DNA from: Nitrospinae bacterium AH_259_B05_G02_I21
Lineage (GTDB): Bacteria > JADFOP01
Direction: 5' to 3'
NCBI GenBank assembly: GCA_027717595.1
Contig: JALLOF010000037.1
Coordinates: forward strand, 1-15,137
Length of the DNA: 15,137 nucleotides
Below are positions 7,360 to 14,634 of the stretch, one piece after another. How positions within the stretch are numbered: position 1 is the first letter of the stretch; the number at the start of each line of letters is the position of its first letter. Made by a program: the position numbers and the translations under genes. Under the pieces are notes generated by a model that had not been told where the DNA came from, did no database searches, and worked only from the letters and a program-made list of their open reading frames with translations.

Positions 7360-8276
7360 GGCGCGGCATCCTCGACGTCGAGGACGGCCTCGGCCAGAGC
7401 CTCGATGAAGGCCGGCTCGTCGTTCAGGCTCTCCGCTCGGTGGAACCTGAGCCCCTTCTCCTCGGCCAGCCGGCGGGCTTCGATGTCCAGGTCGTAGAGG
7501 ACCTCCACGTGATCGGCCACAAATCCGACGGGCACGAACACCACGCCCTGGTAGCCGTCGGCCGCGACGGAGGCAAGCGTCTGCGGGATATCGGGCCCCA
7601 GCCACTCCCCGCCCCGGAGACCCTGGCTCTGCCAGGCGAACCGCCACGGCTGAGAGCCCACCCGCTCCATCACTCCCTCGATGGTCTCGCGCACCTGGGA
7701 TTCGTAGGGCGTCTCAGCCGCCACGGAGACCGGCAGGCTGTGGGCGGTGAAGACGAGGGTGACCCGGCCCCGCTCGTCGATGGGCACCGACTCCCAGGCC
7801 TGGCGAACCGAGGCGGCCCAGGCCTCAAGGTAAGAGGGGTGCGTGTGCCAGCCCCCGACGACAACCACGGCGGGCGGCTCGCTCAATCCTTCGGCCGCAT
7901 CGAGGAGGGCTCGACGGTAGGCGTCGGTCCACACATGCGGCGAGATGGTCAACCCCACAAGACGTGCGCACCCCCCCTGGACCAAGTGGCGTACGGCCTC
8001 TGCGATGAACGGCTCGCTGTGGCGCATCCCGACGGCCACGGGCCAGGGGCGCTCCGCCTCGGCCAGGCGGCGCTCCAGGGCCTCGGCCTGCCGGCGCGTG
8101 ATGGCCACGAGCGGCGAGCCCCCGCCAATGGCCCGGTAGCGCCCGGTAATCTCCTCGAGGTGTTCCCCGCTGAGCCACCCCTTCTCGAAGATGTCATCGA
8201 GAAATGGGGGCACGTCTTCCAGGCGCTGCGGCGCGCCGTAGGCCATCAGCACTACGCCTGTCGCCTCGTGGACCAT
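7356..8276 (-). CDS. hemH: Ferrochelatase, resembling the coproporphyrin type (CpfC)
   Basis: Ferrochelatase inserts Fe2+ into porphyrin. The 306-aa length is near that of the Bacillus enzyme. The N-terminus VVLMAYGAP puts a tyrosine at position 13, the position of the metal-contacting Tyr13 of B. subtilis; proteobacterial enzymes such as E. coli HemH have a different motif (LANLGTP). RYRAIGGGSPL at 47-56 also matches the Bacillus pattern. The catalytic histidine is H179 in TAHSLP, and the acidic partner is E258 in DHVEVLYDLD. The ATG abuts the hemE stop (TAG then ATG), so translation is probably coupled; no strong ribosome site is visible. The first 12 nt repeat a segment of the hemE 3' end. 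I infer coproporphyrin III as substrate, but this is unproven. Confidence 0.94.
   Translation of the reverse strand: MVHEATGVVLMAYGAPQRLEDVPPFLDDIFEKGWLSGEHLEEITGRYRAIGGGSPLVAITRRQAEALERRLAEAERPWPVAVGMRHSEPFIAEAVRHLVQGGCARLVGLTISPHVWTDAYRRALLDAAEGLSEPPAVVVVGGWHTHPSYLEAWAASVRQAWESVPIDERGRVTLVFTAHSLPVSVAAETPYESQVRETIEGVMERVGSQPWRFAWQSQGLRGGEWLGPDIPQTLASVAADGYQGVVFVPVGFVADHVEVLYDLDIEARRLAEEKGLRFHRAESLNDEPAFIEALAEAVLDVEDAAP
7369..7384. repeat. 16-bp perfect palindrome over the hemY ribosome site
   Basis: TCCTCGACGTCGAGGA is its own reverse complement. It lies within the last codons of hemH and on the minus strand contains the GAGGA that serves the hemY GTG start. As RNA it could fold into a 6-bp stem with an ACGT loop that hides that site until ribosomes finish hemH. 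In GC-rich coding sequence a palindrome of this size can also arise by chance. Confidence 0.45.
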
Positions 8277-9308
8277 CTAGCGTTTCGAGAGCTCGTGGAC
8301 CATATCGACGAGGGCTGAGACCGCCTCGACGGGGGTGGTCGGCAACACACCATGGCCCAGATTGAAGATGTGGCCCGGCCGGCCGGCGGCGGCCTTCAAG
8401 ATGGCCTCCACCTGACCCCTCAGGGTGCTCTCCGGAGCGTGCAGGGCCACCGGGTCGAGGTTGCCCTGGACGGCCACGTCGGTTGGGCCGAGCCGCTCCC
8501 ACGCCTCCCCGAGCGAGACACGCCAGTCGAGCCCGATGACGTCGCCTCCGGCCTCGCGCATCAGCTCCAGCAGGGTTGCCGTGCCCGTGCCGAAGTGGAT
8601 GATAGGGACGCCGGGCGTGAGGTTCGAGATGACCGCCTTCGAGTAGGGCAGAACGGAGCGGGCGTAGTCGGCCGGGCTCAGGCAGCCGATCCAGCTGTCA
8701 AAGAGCTGGACCGCCTGGACCCCGGCGGCGATCTGCGCGTTGAGGTAGGCCGCCGTCACCGTCGTGAGCTTCGCCATCAGGACGTCCCAGGCCTCGGGGG
8801 CGCCGTACATGAGGCGCTTCGTCTCGACGTAGTGGCGCGATGCGCCCCCCTCGATAAGGTAGCTGGCCAGCGTGAAGGGCGCACCTGAAAAGCCGATCAG
8901 AGGCGTCTTGCCCTCTAGCTCGGCGCGCACCAGACGGATCGCCTCCAGGACGAAGAGGAGGTCGGCCTCCGGCTCGACGAGCCTCAGCCGTTCGACATCG
9001 GCCGACGTCCGGACGGGATTGTGGATGACCGGGCCTTCGCTGGCTGTGAACTCGAGGTCGGCTCCCATCGGCTCAAGGGGCAGAAGAATGTCGGCGAAAA
9101 TGATGGCCGCATCGAGGGCGAAGCGCCGAAGCGGCTGGAGGGTCACTTCGGCGGCCAGCTCCGGGGTCTTGCACATGGTGAGAAAGGGCGTTTTCTGGCG
9201 AATCGCCCGATACTCGGCCAGGTAGCGGCCGGCCTGGCGCATAATCCAGATGGGCGTATACGGGGTCGGCTCCCTGCGGCAGGCCTTCAAGAAGGTATCT
9301 GGTGCCAT
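8277..9308 (-). CDS. hemE: Uroporphyrinogen decarboxylase
   Basis: HemE removes four carboxyl groups from uroporphyrinogen III to give coproporphyrinogen III in the cytosol. The 343-aa protein carries the family signatures: PIWIMRQAGRYLAEYR at 19-34, where the arginines bind substrate; FADILLPLE at 71-79 with the pyrrole-binding aspartate D73; GFSGAPFTLASYLIEGG at 139-155 with Y150; FDSW at 203-206; and NLGHGVLP at 316-323 with H319. The second signature position is Ala (YLAEYR) where most have Pro. It is the first gene of the hemE-hemH-hemY run and is divergent from the marR gene. The ATG at 9308 has only a weak ribosome site (AGGA ten bases away), and a promoter candidate lies so close that the mRNA may be nearly leaderless. 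Confidence 0.98.
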   Translation of the reverse strand: MAPDTFLKACRREPTPYTPIWIMRQAGRYLAEYRAIRQKTPFLTMCKTPELAAEVTLQPLRRFALDAAIIFADILLPLEPMGADLEFTASEGPVIHNPVRTSADVERLRLVEPEADLLFVLEAIRLVRAELEGKTPLIGFSGAPFTLASYLIEGGASRHYVETKRLMYGAPEAWDVLMAKLTTVTAAYLNAQIAAGVQAVQLFDSWIGCLSPADYARSVLPYSKAVISNLTPGVPIIHFGTGTATLLELMREAGGDVIGLDWRVSLGEAWERLGPTDVAVQGNLDPVALHAPESTLRGQVEAILKAAAGRPGHIFNLGHGVLPTTPVEAVSALVDMVHELSKR

Positions 9309-9317
9309 AGCGCCGCC

Positions 9318-9347
9318 ATCCTACTCCGCTGAGCCGCCCGATGTCAA
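9318..9347 (-). promoter_or_regulatory. Candidate hemE promoter
   Basis: On the minus strand TTGACA (9347-9342, perfect -35) is followed after 18 bp by TAGGAT (9323-9318, 4 of 6 to the -10 consensus). Transcription would begin only a few bases before the hemE ATG at 9308, giving a leaderless or near-leaderless mRNA. The -35 box lies 36 bp from the -35 of the divergent marR promoter. The weak -10 and the short leader keep confidence low. Confidence 0.4.
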
Positions 9348-9383
9348 AGAGGTTCGGCCCCATCAGCAGTGGTCTGTTTCCCC

Positions 9384-9412
9384 TTGACAAAAGTAGTTAA
9401 GCACTGTAATAT
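9384..9412 (+). promoter_or_regulatory. Sigma70-type promoter of the marR-efflux operon
   Basis: TTGACA (9384-9389, perfect -35) is followed after 17 bp by TAATAT (9407-9412, 4 of 6). Transcription would start near 9419, about 24 nt before the marR ATG at 9443. The sequence changes abruptly from GC-rich to AT-rich here. The -10 is half of an inverted repeat, the expected place for a repressor to block RNA polymerase. Confidence 0.7.
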
Positions 9413-9424
9413 TAAGATATTAAT
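9407..9424. promoter_or_regulatory. Putative MarR operator (AT-rich palindrome)
   Basis: TAATAT (9407-9412) and ATATTA (9417-9422) are perfect inverted arms around TAAG; an offset reading gives ATTAA/TTAAT (9411-9415 and 9420-9424). The palindrome covers the -10 and probable start of the marR promoter. MarR-family dimers bind palindromes of this size and often repress their own operon from such sites. TTAAG also recurs at 9397, 9412 and 9433. Assignment to this MarR is inference from position. Confidence 0.5.
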
Positions 9425-9442
9425 CATATGGATTAAGGATTC

Positions 9443-9970
9443 ATGGACGATCTCGCCGCCTACACCGGCCCCCGGATGACCTACTACGAGGGGAAGTTTT
9501 CGGACTTCGATACGGCCGACGCGCTGGTGATCATAAGCCTCATCCGCACCGAAGACGTCTACGCCCGGGCGCGCGAGACGTATCTGGCGCGCTACGGCCT
9601 GACCGGATCGACCCTCAACGTGCTGATGTTCCTCGACAGCTCTCTTGAGGAGCGCCTCCCGATGCACACCATAAGCGAGAATCTTCTGGTCTCGCGGGCC
9701 AACATCACCGGTCTCATCGACAGCCTGGAGAAGCGAGGCTACGTGCGCCGCCGGCGCGACAGCTCAGATCGGCGCGTCGTCCACGCCGAGATCACGGATG
9801 AGGGCCGCTCCGTGCTTCACAAGATGTTGCCGGGCCACTTCCATGCCGTTGAGGCCATGCTGGAGAGATTCAGCCCCGAGGAGAAGGCGACCCTGGTGGA
9901 GTTCCTCTCCCGGATGCGGGCCGGGGTCGCCGACGGCTACATCCAGGCCGCCGGCGATGCCGAGGAGTGA
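9443..9970 (+). CDS. MarR-family transcriptional regulator
   Basis: The 175-aa protein has the winged helix-turn-helix layout of MarR regulators. Helices to about residue 70 form the dimer/ligand region, the recognition helix is about SRANITGLIDSLEKRGYV (84-101), and the wing is RDSSDRRVVHAEITDEG (105-121), which holds the family DxR...T/G pattern. C-terminal helices complete the dimer interface. Such proteins usually repress efflux genes and let go of DNA when they bind a small aromatic compound. The ATG has AAGGA three bases upstream. The stop lies three bases before the adaptor-gene GTG, so regulator and pump are one operon, and an AT-rich palindrome covers the promoter. The ligand is unknown. 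The divergent position next to hemE makes porphyrin one candidate among many. Confidence 0.93.
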   Translation: MDDLAAYTGPRMTYYEGKFSDFDTADALVIISLIRTEDVYARARETYLARYGLTGSTLNVLMFLDSSLEERLPMHTISENLLVSRANITGLIDSLEKRGYVRRRRDSSDRRVVHAEITDEGRSVLHKMLPGHFHAVEAMLERFSPEEKATLVEFLSRMRAGVADGYIQAAGDAEE

Positions 9971-9973
9971 GAC

Positions 9974-11092
9974 GTGCGCGTACGCTGGGCTTTCGTTTTT
10001 ATCACTGCCGCTCTCGTTGTGAGCGTGGCGGGCCTTCCCTCGCCCACCGCCGCCCAGGGCCGAGGCCCCGCCCCCGTGGTCGTGGCGCCCGTGGAGACGA
10101 GGGTCCTGGAGGCGACCGTTACCCTCGTGGGCACCGTTCAGCCGGCCACCCGCAGCCTCATCGCCAGCGAGACGGAAGGCCTCGTCGTCTGCTGCCCCGC
10201 CGAGGAGGGCCAGTCGATCCGCAAGGGCCAGCTCCTGGCCCAGCTGCGCCGGGTGCCGATCGATCTTAAGCTGCGCGAGGCCCGGGCGGCCCGGCAGCGG
10301 ACCGAGGCGGAGCACACCAACGCCCGGCGCGAAGCGGCCCGTCGCAAGAACCTCTACGAACAGGGCGTCATCGCCATCGAAGAGTATCAGGTCGCCGCCA
10401 CGTCTGCCCAGGCTGCCGCCGAGCGAGTGGCCGAAGCCCAGGCCGTCGTGGCCCGCCTCGAAGACGAGCTCGCCCAGACGTCCATCACCGCCCCCTTCGA
10501 CGGCGTTGTGGTCAAGGAGCACACGGAGGTCGGCCAATGGCTCAACCGGGGCGGCCCAGTGGTGGAGCTGCTCGACCTCTCGACGGTGGATGTCATCGTG
10601 CCCGTGCCCGAGCGCCACATCGCCCAGGTCAGACGGGGTGAGGCCGCCTCGCTGGCCCTAGACGCCCTGCCCGGGCGCTCCTTCACCGGCCAGGTCTCAC
10701 AGGTAATCCCCCAGGCCAACGCCGAGAGCCGCACCTTCCCCATCAAGGTCCAGGTGGCCAACCCCGACGGGCTCATCAAAAGCGGCATGTTCGCCCGCGT
10801 CACCCTTCCGGTCGGCCGTGGCCGCCGCGCCCTGGCCGTGCCCAAGGATGCCCTGGTCAGCCACGGCCCCGTCGATCTGCTCTTCATCGTGTCAGAGGGC
10901 AGGGCCCGCCAGGTGGCAGTAAAGCGCGGCCAGGCAACGGGGACCTGGGTGGCTGTTGAGGGCCTCGTGACGGAAGGCCAACTCGTCGTGGTTCGGGGCA
11001 ACGAACGGCTTAGAGACGGGATGCCGGTGAAAATACTCCCGCTAGAGAAGGCCGGCGCCACGGCCGGTGACGGCACCCAGGACCCCCGATGA
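9974..11092 (+). CDS. RND efflux periplasmic adaptor (membrane fusion protein)
   Basis: This 372-aa protein links an RND pump to an outer-membrane channel. A signal peptide spans about 1-27 (ending PTAAQG). There is no lipobox cysteine, so it is probably anchored by an uncleaved helix or is soluble. A barrel-sandwich/lipoyl half lies at about 60-90 (EEGQSIRKGQLLAQL), an alpha-helical hairpin at about 93-165 rich in Ala, Arg and Glu, the second lipoyl half at SITAPFDGVVVKEHTEVGQW (about 169-188), and then a beta-barrel and membrane-proximal domain. An unusual Cys-Cys pair occurs at 73-74 in the first lipoyl half. The start is GTG at 9974 with GGAG six bases upstream. The stop overlaps the permease start as ATGA, so the two are almost certainly co-translated. 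Confidence 0.94.
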   Translation: MRVRWAFVFITAALVVSVAGLPSPTAAQGRGPAPVVVAPVETRVLEATVTLVGTVQPATRSLIASETEGLVVCCPAEEGQSIRKGQLLAQLRRVPIDLKLREARAARQRTEAEHTNARREAARRKNLYEQGVIAIEEYQVAATSAQAAAERVAEAQAVVARLEDELAQTSITAPFDGVVVKEHTEVGQWLNRGGPVVELLDLSTVDVIVPVPERHIAQVRRGEAASLALDALPGRSFTGQVSQVIPQANAESRTFPIKVQVANPDGLIKSGMFARVTLPVGRGRRALAVPKDALVSHGPVDLLFIVSEGRARQVAVKRGQATGTWVAVEGLVTEGQLVVVRGNERLRDGMPVKILPLEKAGATAGDGTQDPR

Positions 11093-14000
11093 GGCTCATC
11101 GACCGCTCCATCCGCTACCCCATCTCCGTCACCGTAGGGGTGCTGCTCCTGGCGCTCTTCGGGGCCGTGGCGCTGATGCGCATCCCGGTGCAGCTGACCC
11201 CCACGGTCGAGAAACCCGAGATCACCGTCGATACCCGCTGGCCGGGCGCCAGCCCCCAGGAGGTCGAGCGGGAGATCGTCGAGGAGCAGGAGGAGCAGCT
11301 AAAGAGCGTCGAGGGCCTGAAGCGCCTCACGAGCGAGAGCCAGGACGGCCGGGGCAGTATCACCATGGAGTTCGAGGTCGGCAGCGACATGAACGCCAAC
11401 CTGCTGAAGGTCTCCAACAAGCTCAACCAGGTGCCCTCCTACCCCGACGAGGCGGACGAGCCGGTCATCTCCAGCGTCAATATCCGGGGCAACGCCATCG
11501 CCTGGTTCATTCTCAAGCCCAAGCCGGGCAACCCGATCAACATCAACCACCTGCGGGACTTCGCCGATGACTTCATCAAGCCCCGCATCGAGCGGGCCTC
11601 CGGAGTGGCCCGAAGCAACATCTACGGCGGCCAGGAGCGCGAGATGCGGGTGATCGTAGACCCCGAGGCCATGGCGGCCCGCAACGTCACGCTCCTGCAG
11701 ATGGCCTCGGCCCTCGATACGGAGAACAAGAACATCTCGGCCGGCGACTTCGACGAGGGCAAGCGCCGCTACATCGTCCGCACCACAGGCGAGTTTCAAT
11801 CCCCCGAGGAGGTCGCCGACGTCATCGTGGCGCGCCACGATGGAAGCGCCGTCTACGTGAGAGACCTGGCCCGGGTGGAGCTCGGCTTCAAGGACGCCGA
11901 CTTCGCGGTCCGTCACATGGGCGAGCCCTCCATCGCCCTCAACGCCCTTAGGGCCACAGGGAGCAACGTGCTGGAGACCATGCAAGGCCTGCACCGGGCC
12001 GTCGATGAGCTCAACGAGGGTATCCTGGCCGACCGCGACCTGTACCTCCAGCAGGTCTACGACGAGACCGACTACATCAAAAGCGCTATCTCGCTGGTGA
12101 CGCAGAACCTCTGGATCGGCGGGACCTTGGCGATCCTGGTGCTCCTGCTGTTCCTGCGAAGCGCCTCGTCCACGTTCATCATCGCGCTGGCCATCCCCAT
12201 CAGCGTGGTCGGAACCTTCTTCGCCTTATGGTTCGTGGGCCGCAACCTCAACGTGGTGAGCCTCGCCGGGATGGCCTTCGCCGTGGGCATGGTGGTGGAC
12301 AACTCCATCGTCGTGCTTGAGAACATCTACCGCCACCGCCAGCTCGGGAAAAGCCGCCGCGAGGCAGCATACGAAGGGGCGGTCGAGGTCTGGGGCGCGG
12401 TCTTGGCCTCCACGTTGACCACCATTGCCGTTTTCCTGCCCATCATCTTCGTCAAGGAGGAGGCGGGCCAGCTCTTCCGCGACATCGCCATCGCTATATC
12501 CTGCGGCGTCGGGCTCTCCCTCATCGTCGCCATCACCGTCATCCCGAGCCTCTCGAACAAAATCCTGACCACGACCGACGAGGAAGCCGGCCTGGCTGGC
12601 CCGGACGAGGCCCCTTCGAAGCGGTACTCGTTCCGCACCCTCTGGGGCCTGGCGGGTCTCCTCCAGACGGCCACCGAGCGCTTCGCCGGCCTCATCCACT
12701 GGCTCTGCGGCAGGCGCCTGGTAAGCCTCGTCGTCATCGTTGGCCTGACCCTCGCTTCCCTCGGCGGCTCGTGGCTGCTGATGCCCGATACCGAGTATCT
12801 ACCGACGGGCAACCGCAACCTCGTGCTCGGCATCCTCCTGCCGCCGCCCGGCTACAATCTGGAGGAGCTGACCGAGATGGGACGGCTCATCGAGTCGCGC
12901 CTCGCCCCCCACTGGTCCGACGGGGAGAGGCCCGCCGGCAGCCCCGGCATCAAGAACTTCTTCTACGTGGCACGCGGCCGCCAGGTCTTCATGGGGGCCA
13001 TCGCCGACGATCCCCGCCGGGCCCGCGACCTCGTGCCCATCATGCAGCGCTCGCTGGCGGGCATTCCCGGGATGATCGCCATCGTCACCCAGACGAGCCT
13101 CTTTCGCCGGGCCCTCGGCGAGGGGCGCAACATCGACGTCGAGATTACCGGGCCCAAGCTGGAGAAGCTCGTCGGCTTCGGCGGGCGGCTCTTCGCAGGC
13201 ATCATGCAGCTGATGCCGCCGGGCACCCAAGCCCGGCCCATCCCGAGCCTCGATCTCGGCAACCCGGAGGTCCGGGTCATCCCCGACCGGGAGCGGGCCG
13301 CCGAGCTCCAGCTCTCGAGCCGCGAGATCGGCTTCATCGTCGACAGCCTAGTGGACGGGGCCAAGGCCAGCGACTACCAGTACGAGGGCGACGAGATAGA
13401 CCTCACGCTCATGGGCGACGACCGCTTCGCCCGCCGGACCCAGGACCTGGCCCGCCTGCCCATCCGCACCCCGACGGGTCGCATCGTGACGCTCGGGAGC
13501 GTGGCCGACATTCGGGTGGTGACGGGGCCCGAGCAGGTCAACCGGATCGAGCGACAGCGGGCCATCACCCTGCAGGTCATCCCGCCCACCACCATGCCGA
13601 TCGAGGCCGCCATGCGCCAGATCGACGAGAAGCTCGTGAGGCCGCTGCGCGCACAGGGAGCCCTCGGCCGGCTCTACAACATCCGGCTCGCAGGCACCGC
13701 CGACAAGCTGACGCAAACCCGAAAGTCCCTCCAGTGGAACTTCCTCCTGGCGGTCATCATCACCTACCTGCTGATGGCGAGCCTCTTCGAGAGCTTCCTC
13801 TACCCCTTCGTCATCATGTTCAGCGTGCCGCTGGCCTCGCTCGGGGGCTTTCTGGGCCTGCTGCTCGTCAACGCCACCGTCGGCTACCAGGCCCTCGACA
13901 TCCTCACCATGCTCGGCTTCGTCATCCTCATCGGCATCGTGGTGAACAACGCCATCCTCATCGTCCACCAATCCCTGAACCACATGAGGGACGAAGGCAT

Positions 14001-14277
14001 GGAGGCCCGAGAGGCCGTCCGCGAGTCGGTCCGCAACCGCGTCAGGCCCATCTTCATGAGCACCACGACAAGCGTCTTCGGCATGGCGCCGCTCATCCTC
14101 TTTCCCGGCGCGGGCAGCGAGCTCTACAGGGGCCTCGGCAGCGTGGTGGTCGGCGGCCTCGTGCTCTCGACCCTCTTCACCCTGGTGCTCGTGCCCATCC
14201 TCTTCTACCTCACCCTCTCGGCACGCGAGGCCATTGTGACGAGGCTACGAGCGCTACGCGGACGCTCACCGGCCTAA
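11089..14277 (+). CDS. RND-family (HAE1-like) efflux permease
   Basis: The 1062-aa inner-membrane transporter has the AcrB-type duplicated plan. TM1 is at about 10-30, a large periplasmic loop at 35-338, TM2-TM6 at about 340-490, TM7 at about 546-565, a second periplasmic loop to about 880, and TM8-TM12 at about 883-1045. In TM4 the proton-relay pair Asp-Asp of AcrB is Asp-Asn here (D404-N405 in GMVVDNSIVVLEN), and TM10 has N953-N954 (IGIVVNNAILIVH). Family members export drugs, dyes, lipids or other amphiphiles by proton antiport as trimers. No outer-membrane partner is encoded nearby. It ends with tandem TAA codons. The Asp-Asn form occurs in other RND groups, so activity is not in doubt, but the substrate cannot be read from sequence. 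Confidence 0.96.
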   Translation: MRLIDRSIRYPISVTVGVLLLALFGAVALMRIPVQLTPTVEKPEITVDTRWPGASPQEVEREIVEEQEEQLKSVEGLKRLTSESQDGRGSITMEFEVGSDMNANLLKVSNKLNQVPSYPDEADEPVISSVNIRGNAIAWFILKPKPGNPININHLRDFADDFIKPRIERASGVARSNIYGGQEREMRVIVDPEAMAARNVTLLQMASALDTENKNISAGDFDEGKRRYIVRTTGEFQSPEEVADVIVARHDGSAVYVRDLARVELGFKDADFAVRHMGEPSIALNALRATGSNVLETMQGLHRAVDELNEGILADRDLYLQQVYDETDYIKSAISLVTQNLWIGGTLAILVLLLFLRSASSTFIIALAIPISVVGTFFALWFVGRNLNVVSLAGMAFAVGMVVDNSIVVLENIYRHRQLGKSRREAAYEGAVEVWGAVLASTLTTIAVFLPIIFVKEEAGQLFRDIAIAISCGVGLSLIVAITVIPSLSNKILTTTDEEAGLAGPDEAPSKRYSFRTLWGLAGLLQTATERFAGLIHWLCGRRLVSLVVIVGLTLASLGGSWLLMPDTEYLPTGNRNLVLGILLPPPGYNLEELTEMGRLIESRLAPHWSDGERPAGSPGIKNFFYVARGRQVFMGAIADDPRRARDLVPIMQRSLAGIPGMIAIVTQTSLFRRALGEGRNIDVEITGPKLEKLVGFGGRLFAGIMQLMPPGTQARPIPSLDLGNPEVRVIPDRERAAELQLSSREIGFIVDSLVDGAKASDYQYEGDEIDLTLMGDDRFARRTQDLARLPIRTPTGRIVTLGSVADIRVVTGPEQVNRIERQRAITLQVIPPTTMPIEAAMRQIDEKLVRPLRAQGALGRLYNIRLAGTADKLTQTRKSLQWNFLLAVIITYLLMASLFESFLYPFVIMFSVPLASLGGFLGLLLVNATVGYQALDILTMLGFVILIGIVVNNAILIVHQSLNHMRDEGMEAREAVRESVRNRVRPIFMSTTTSVFGMAPLILFPGAGSELYRGLGSVVVGGLVLSTLFTLVLVPILFYLTLSAREAIVTRLRALRGRSPA

Positions 14278-14290
14278 TAACCTCACCCCA

Positions 14291-14426
14291 TTGGACACGT
14301 TAGACAGATTTAGACACTTTTAGACACTTTTCAGAAGTGTCCAACTGGGCATTTATCATTGATATTGCAGGAGTTACCTGGAAATACGCCCTTGGACGGA
14401 AGTGTAGAGTGTCTAAATCTGTCCAA
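14291..14426. mobile_element. MITE-like element with terminal inverted repeats
   Basis: The right end, read on the minus strand, is TTGGACAGATTTAGACACT (14426-14408). The left end is TTGGACA (14291-14297), a 9-nt insertion CGTTAGACA, then GATTTAGACACT (14307-14318). Thus the ends are 19-nt inverted repeats interrupted once on the left. The interior of about 90 bp has no coding sequence. I see no target-site duplication and no transposase, so it could be a decayed non-autonomous element or a structured 3' end. A second inverted pair, TTGGACAC/GTGTCCAA, lies at 14291-14298 and 14337-14344. Confidence 0.5.
14300..14329 (+). repeat. Three tandem 10-bp repeats (TTAGACA type)
   Basis: TTAGACAGAT, TTAGACACTT and TTAGACACTT follow each other without gaps; the last two are identical. 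A 10-bp period places each copy on the same face of the helix. Reverse-orientation relatives (GTGTCTAA) occur at 14409-14416 and 14511-14518. The array forms part of the left arm of the inverted-repeat element. Confidence 0.75.
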
Positions 14427-14550
14427 AGGCCCCGAATAGCGATAACCAGTTGATTTAGCTTCGATTATACAAATTCATAGAATTTCGGAAAATGGACCGA
14501 CGAGCAGGGGGTGTCTAATTCTTGTAAGCGGTTGATATATCTGGGTAGTC

Positions 14551-14567
14551 GTCCGCCTGAGGCGGAC
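14551..14567. repeat. Short palindrome GTCCGCC-TGA-GGCGGAC
   Basis: Perfect 7-bp arms surround a TGA loop. The core CCTGAGGCGG recurs 90 bp downstream in a slightly altered palindrome. No T-run follows, so it is not a standard terminator. It resembles REP-type intergenic palindromes. Confidence 0.65.
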
Positions 14568-14634
14568 TGACCCCGACACCTTATCCGGCGCTAAGGACAG
14601 GGTCCCCCCGTCCGCAACATAATCACGGACAGCC

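Noticed and set aside
7360-7647. In-frame 96-codon N-terminal extension of hemY
   Set aside because: It lies within hemH in another frame, has low-complexity Arg/Gly content, and the GTG overlapping the hemH stop gives the normal family N-terminus.
12771-14303. 510-codon plus-strand open frame inside the RND permease in another frame
   Set aside because: The product is almost all Arg, Pro, His, Gly and Ala and overlaps conserved transporter motifs in the true frame; it is a composition artefact.
14300-14329. CRISPR array
   Set aside because: The repeats are 10-mers with no spacers and no cas genes nearby; the length and spacing do not fit CRISPR.
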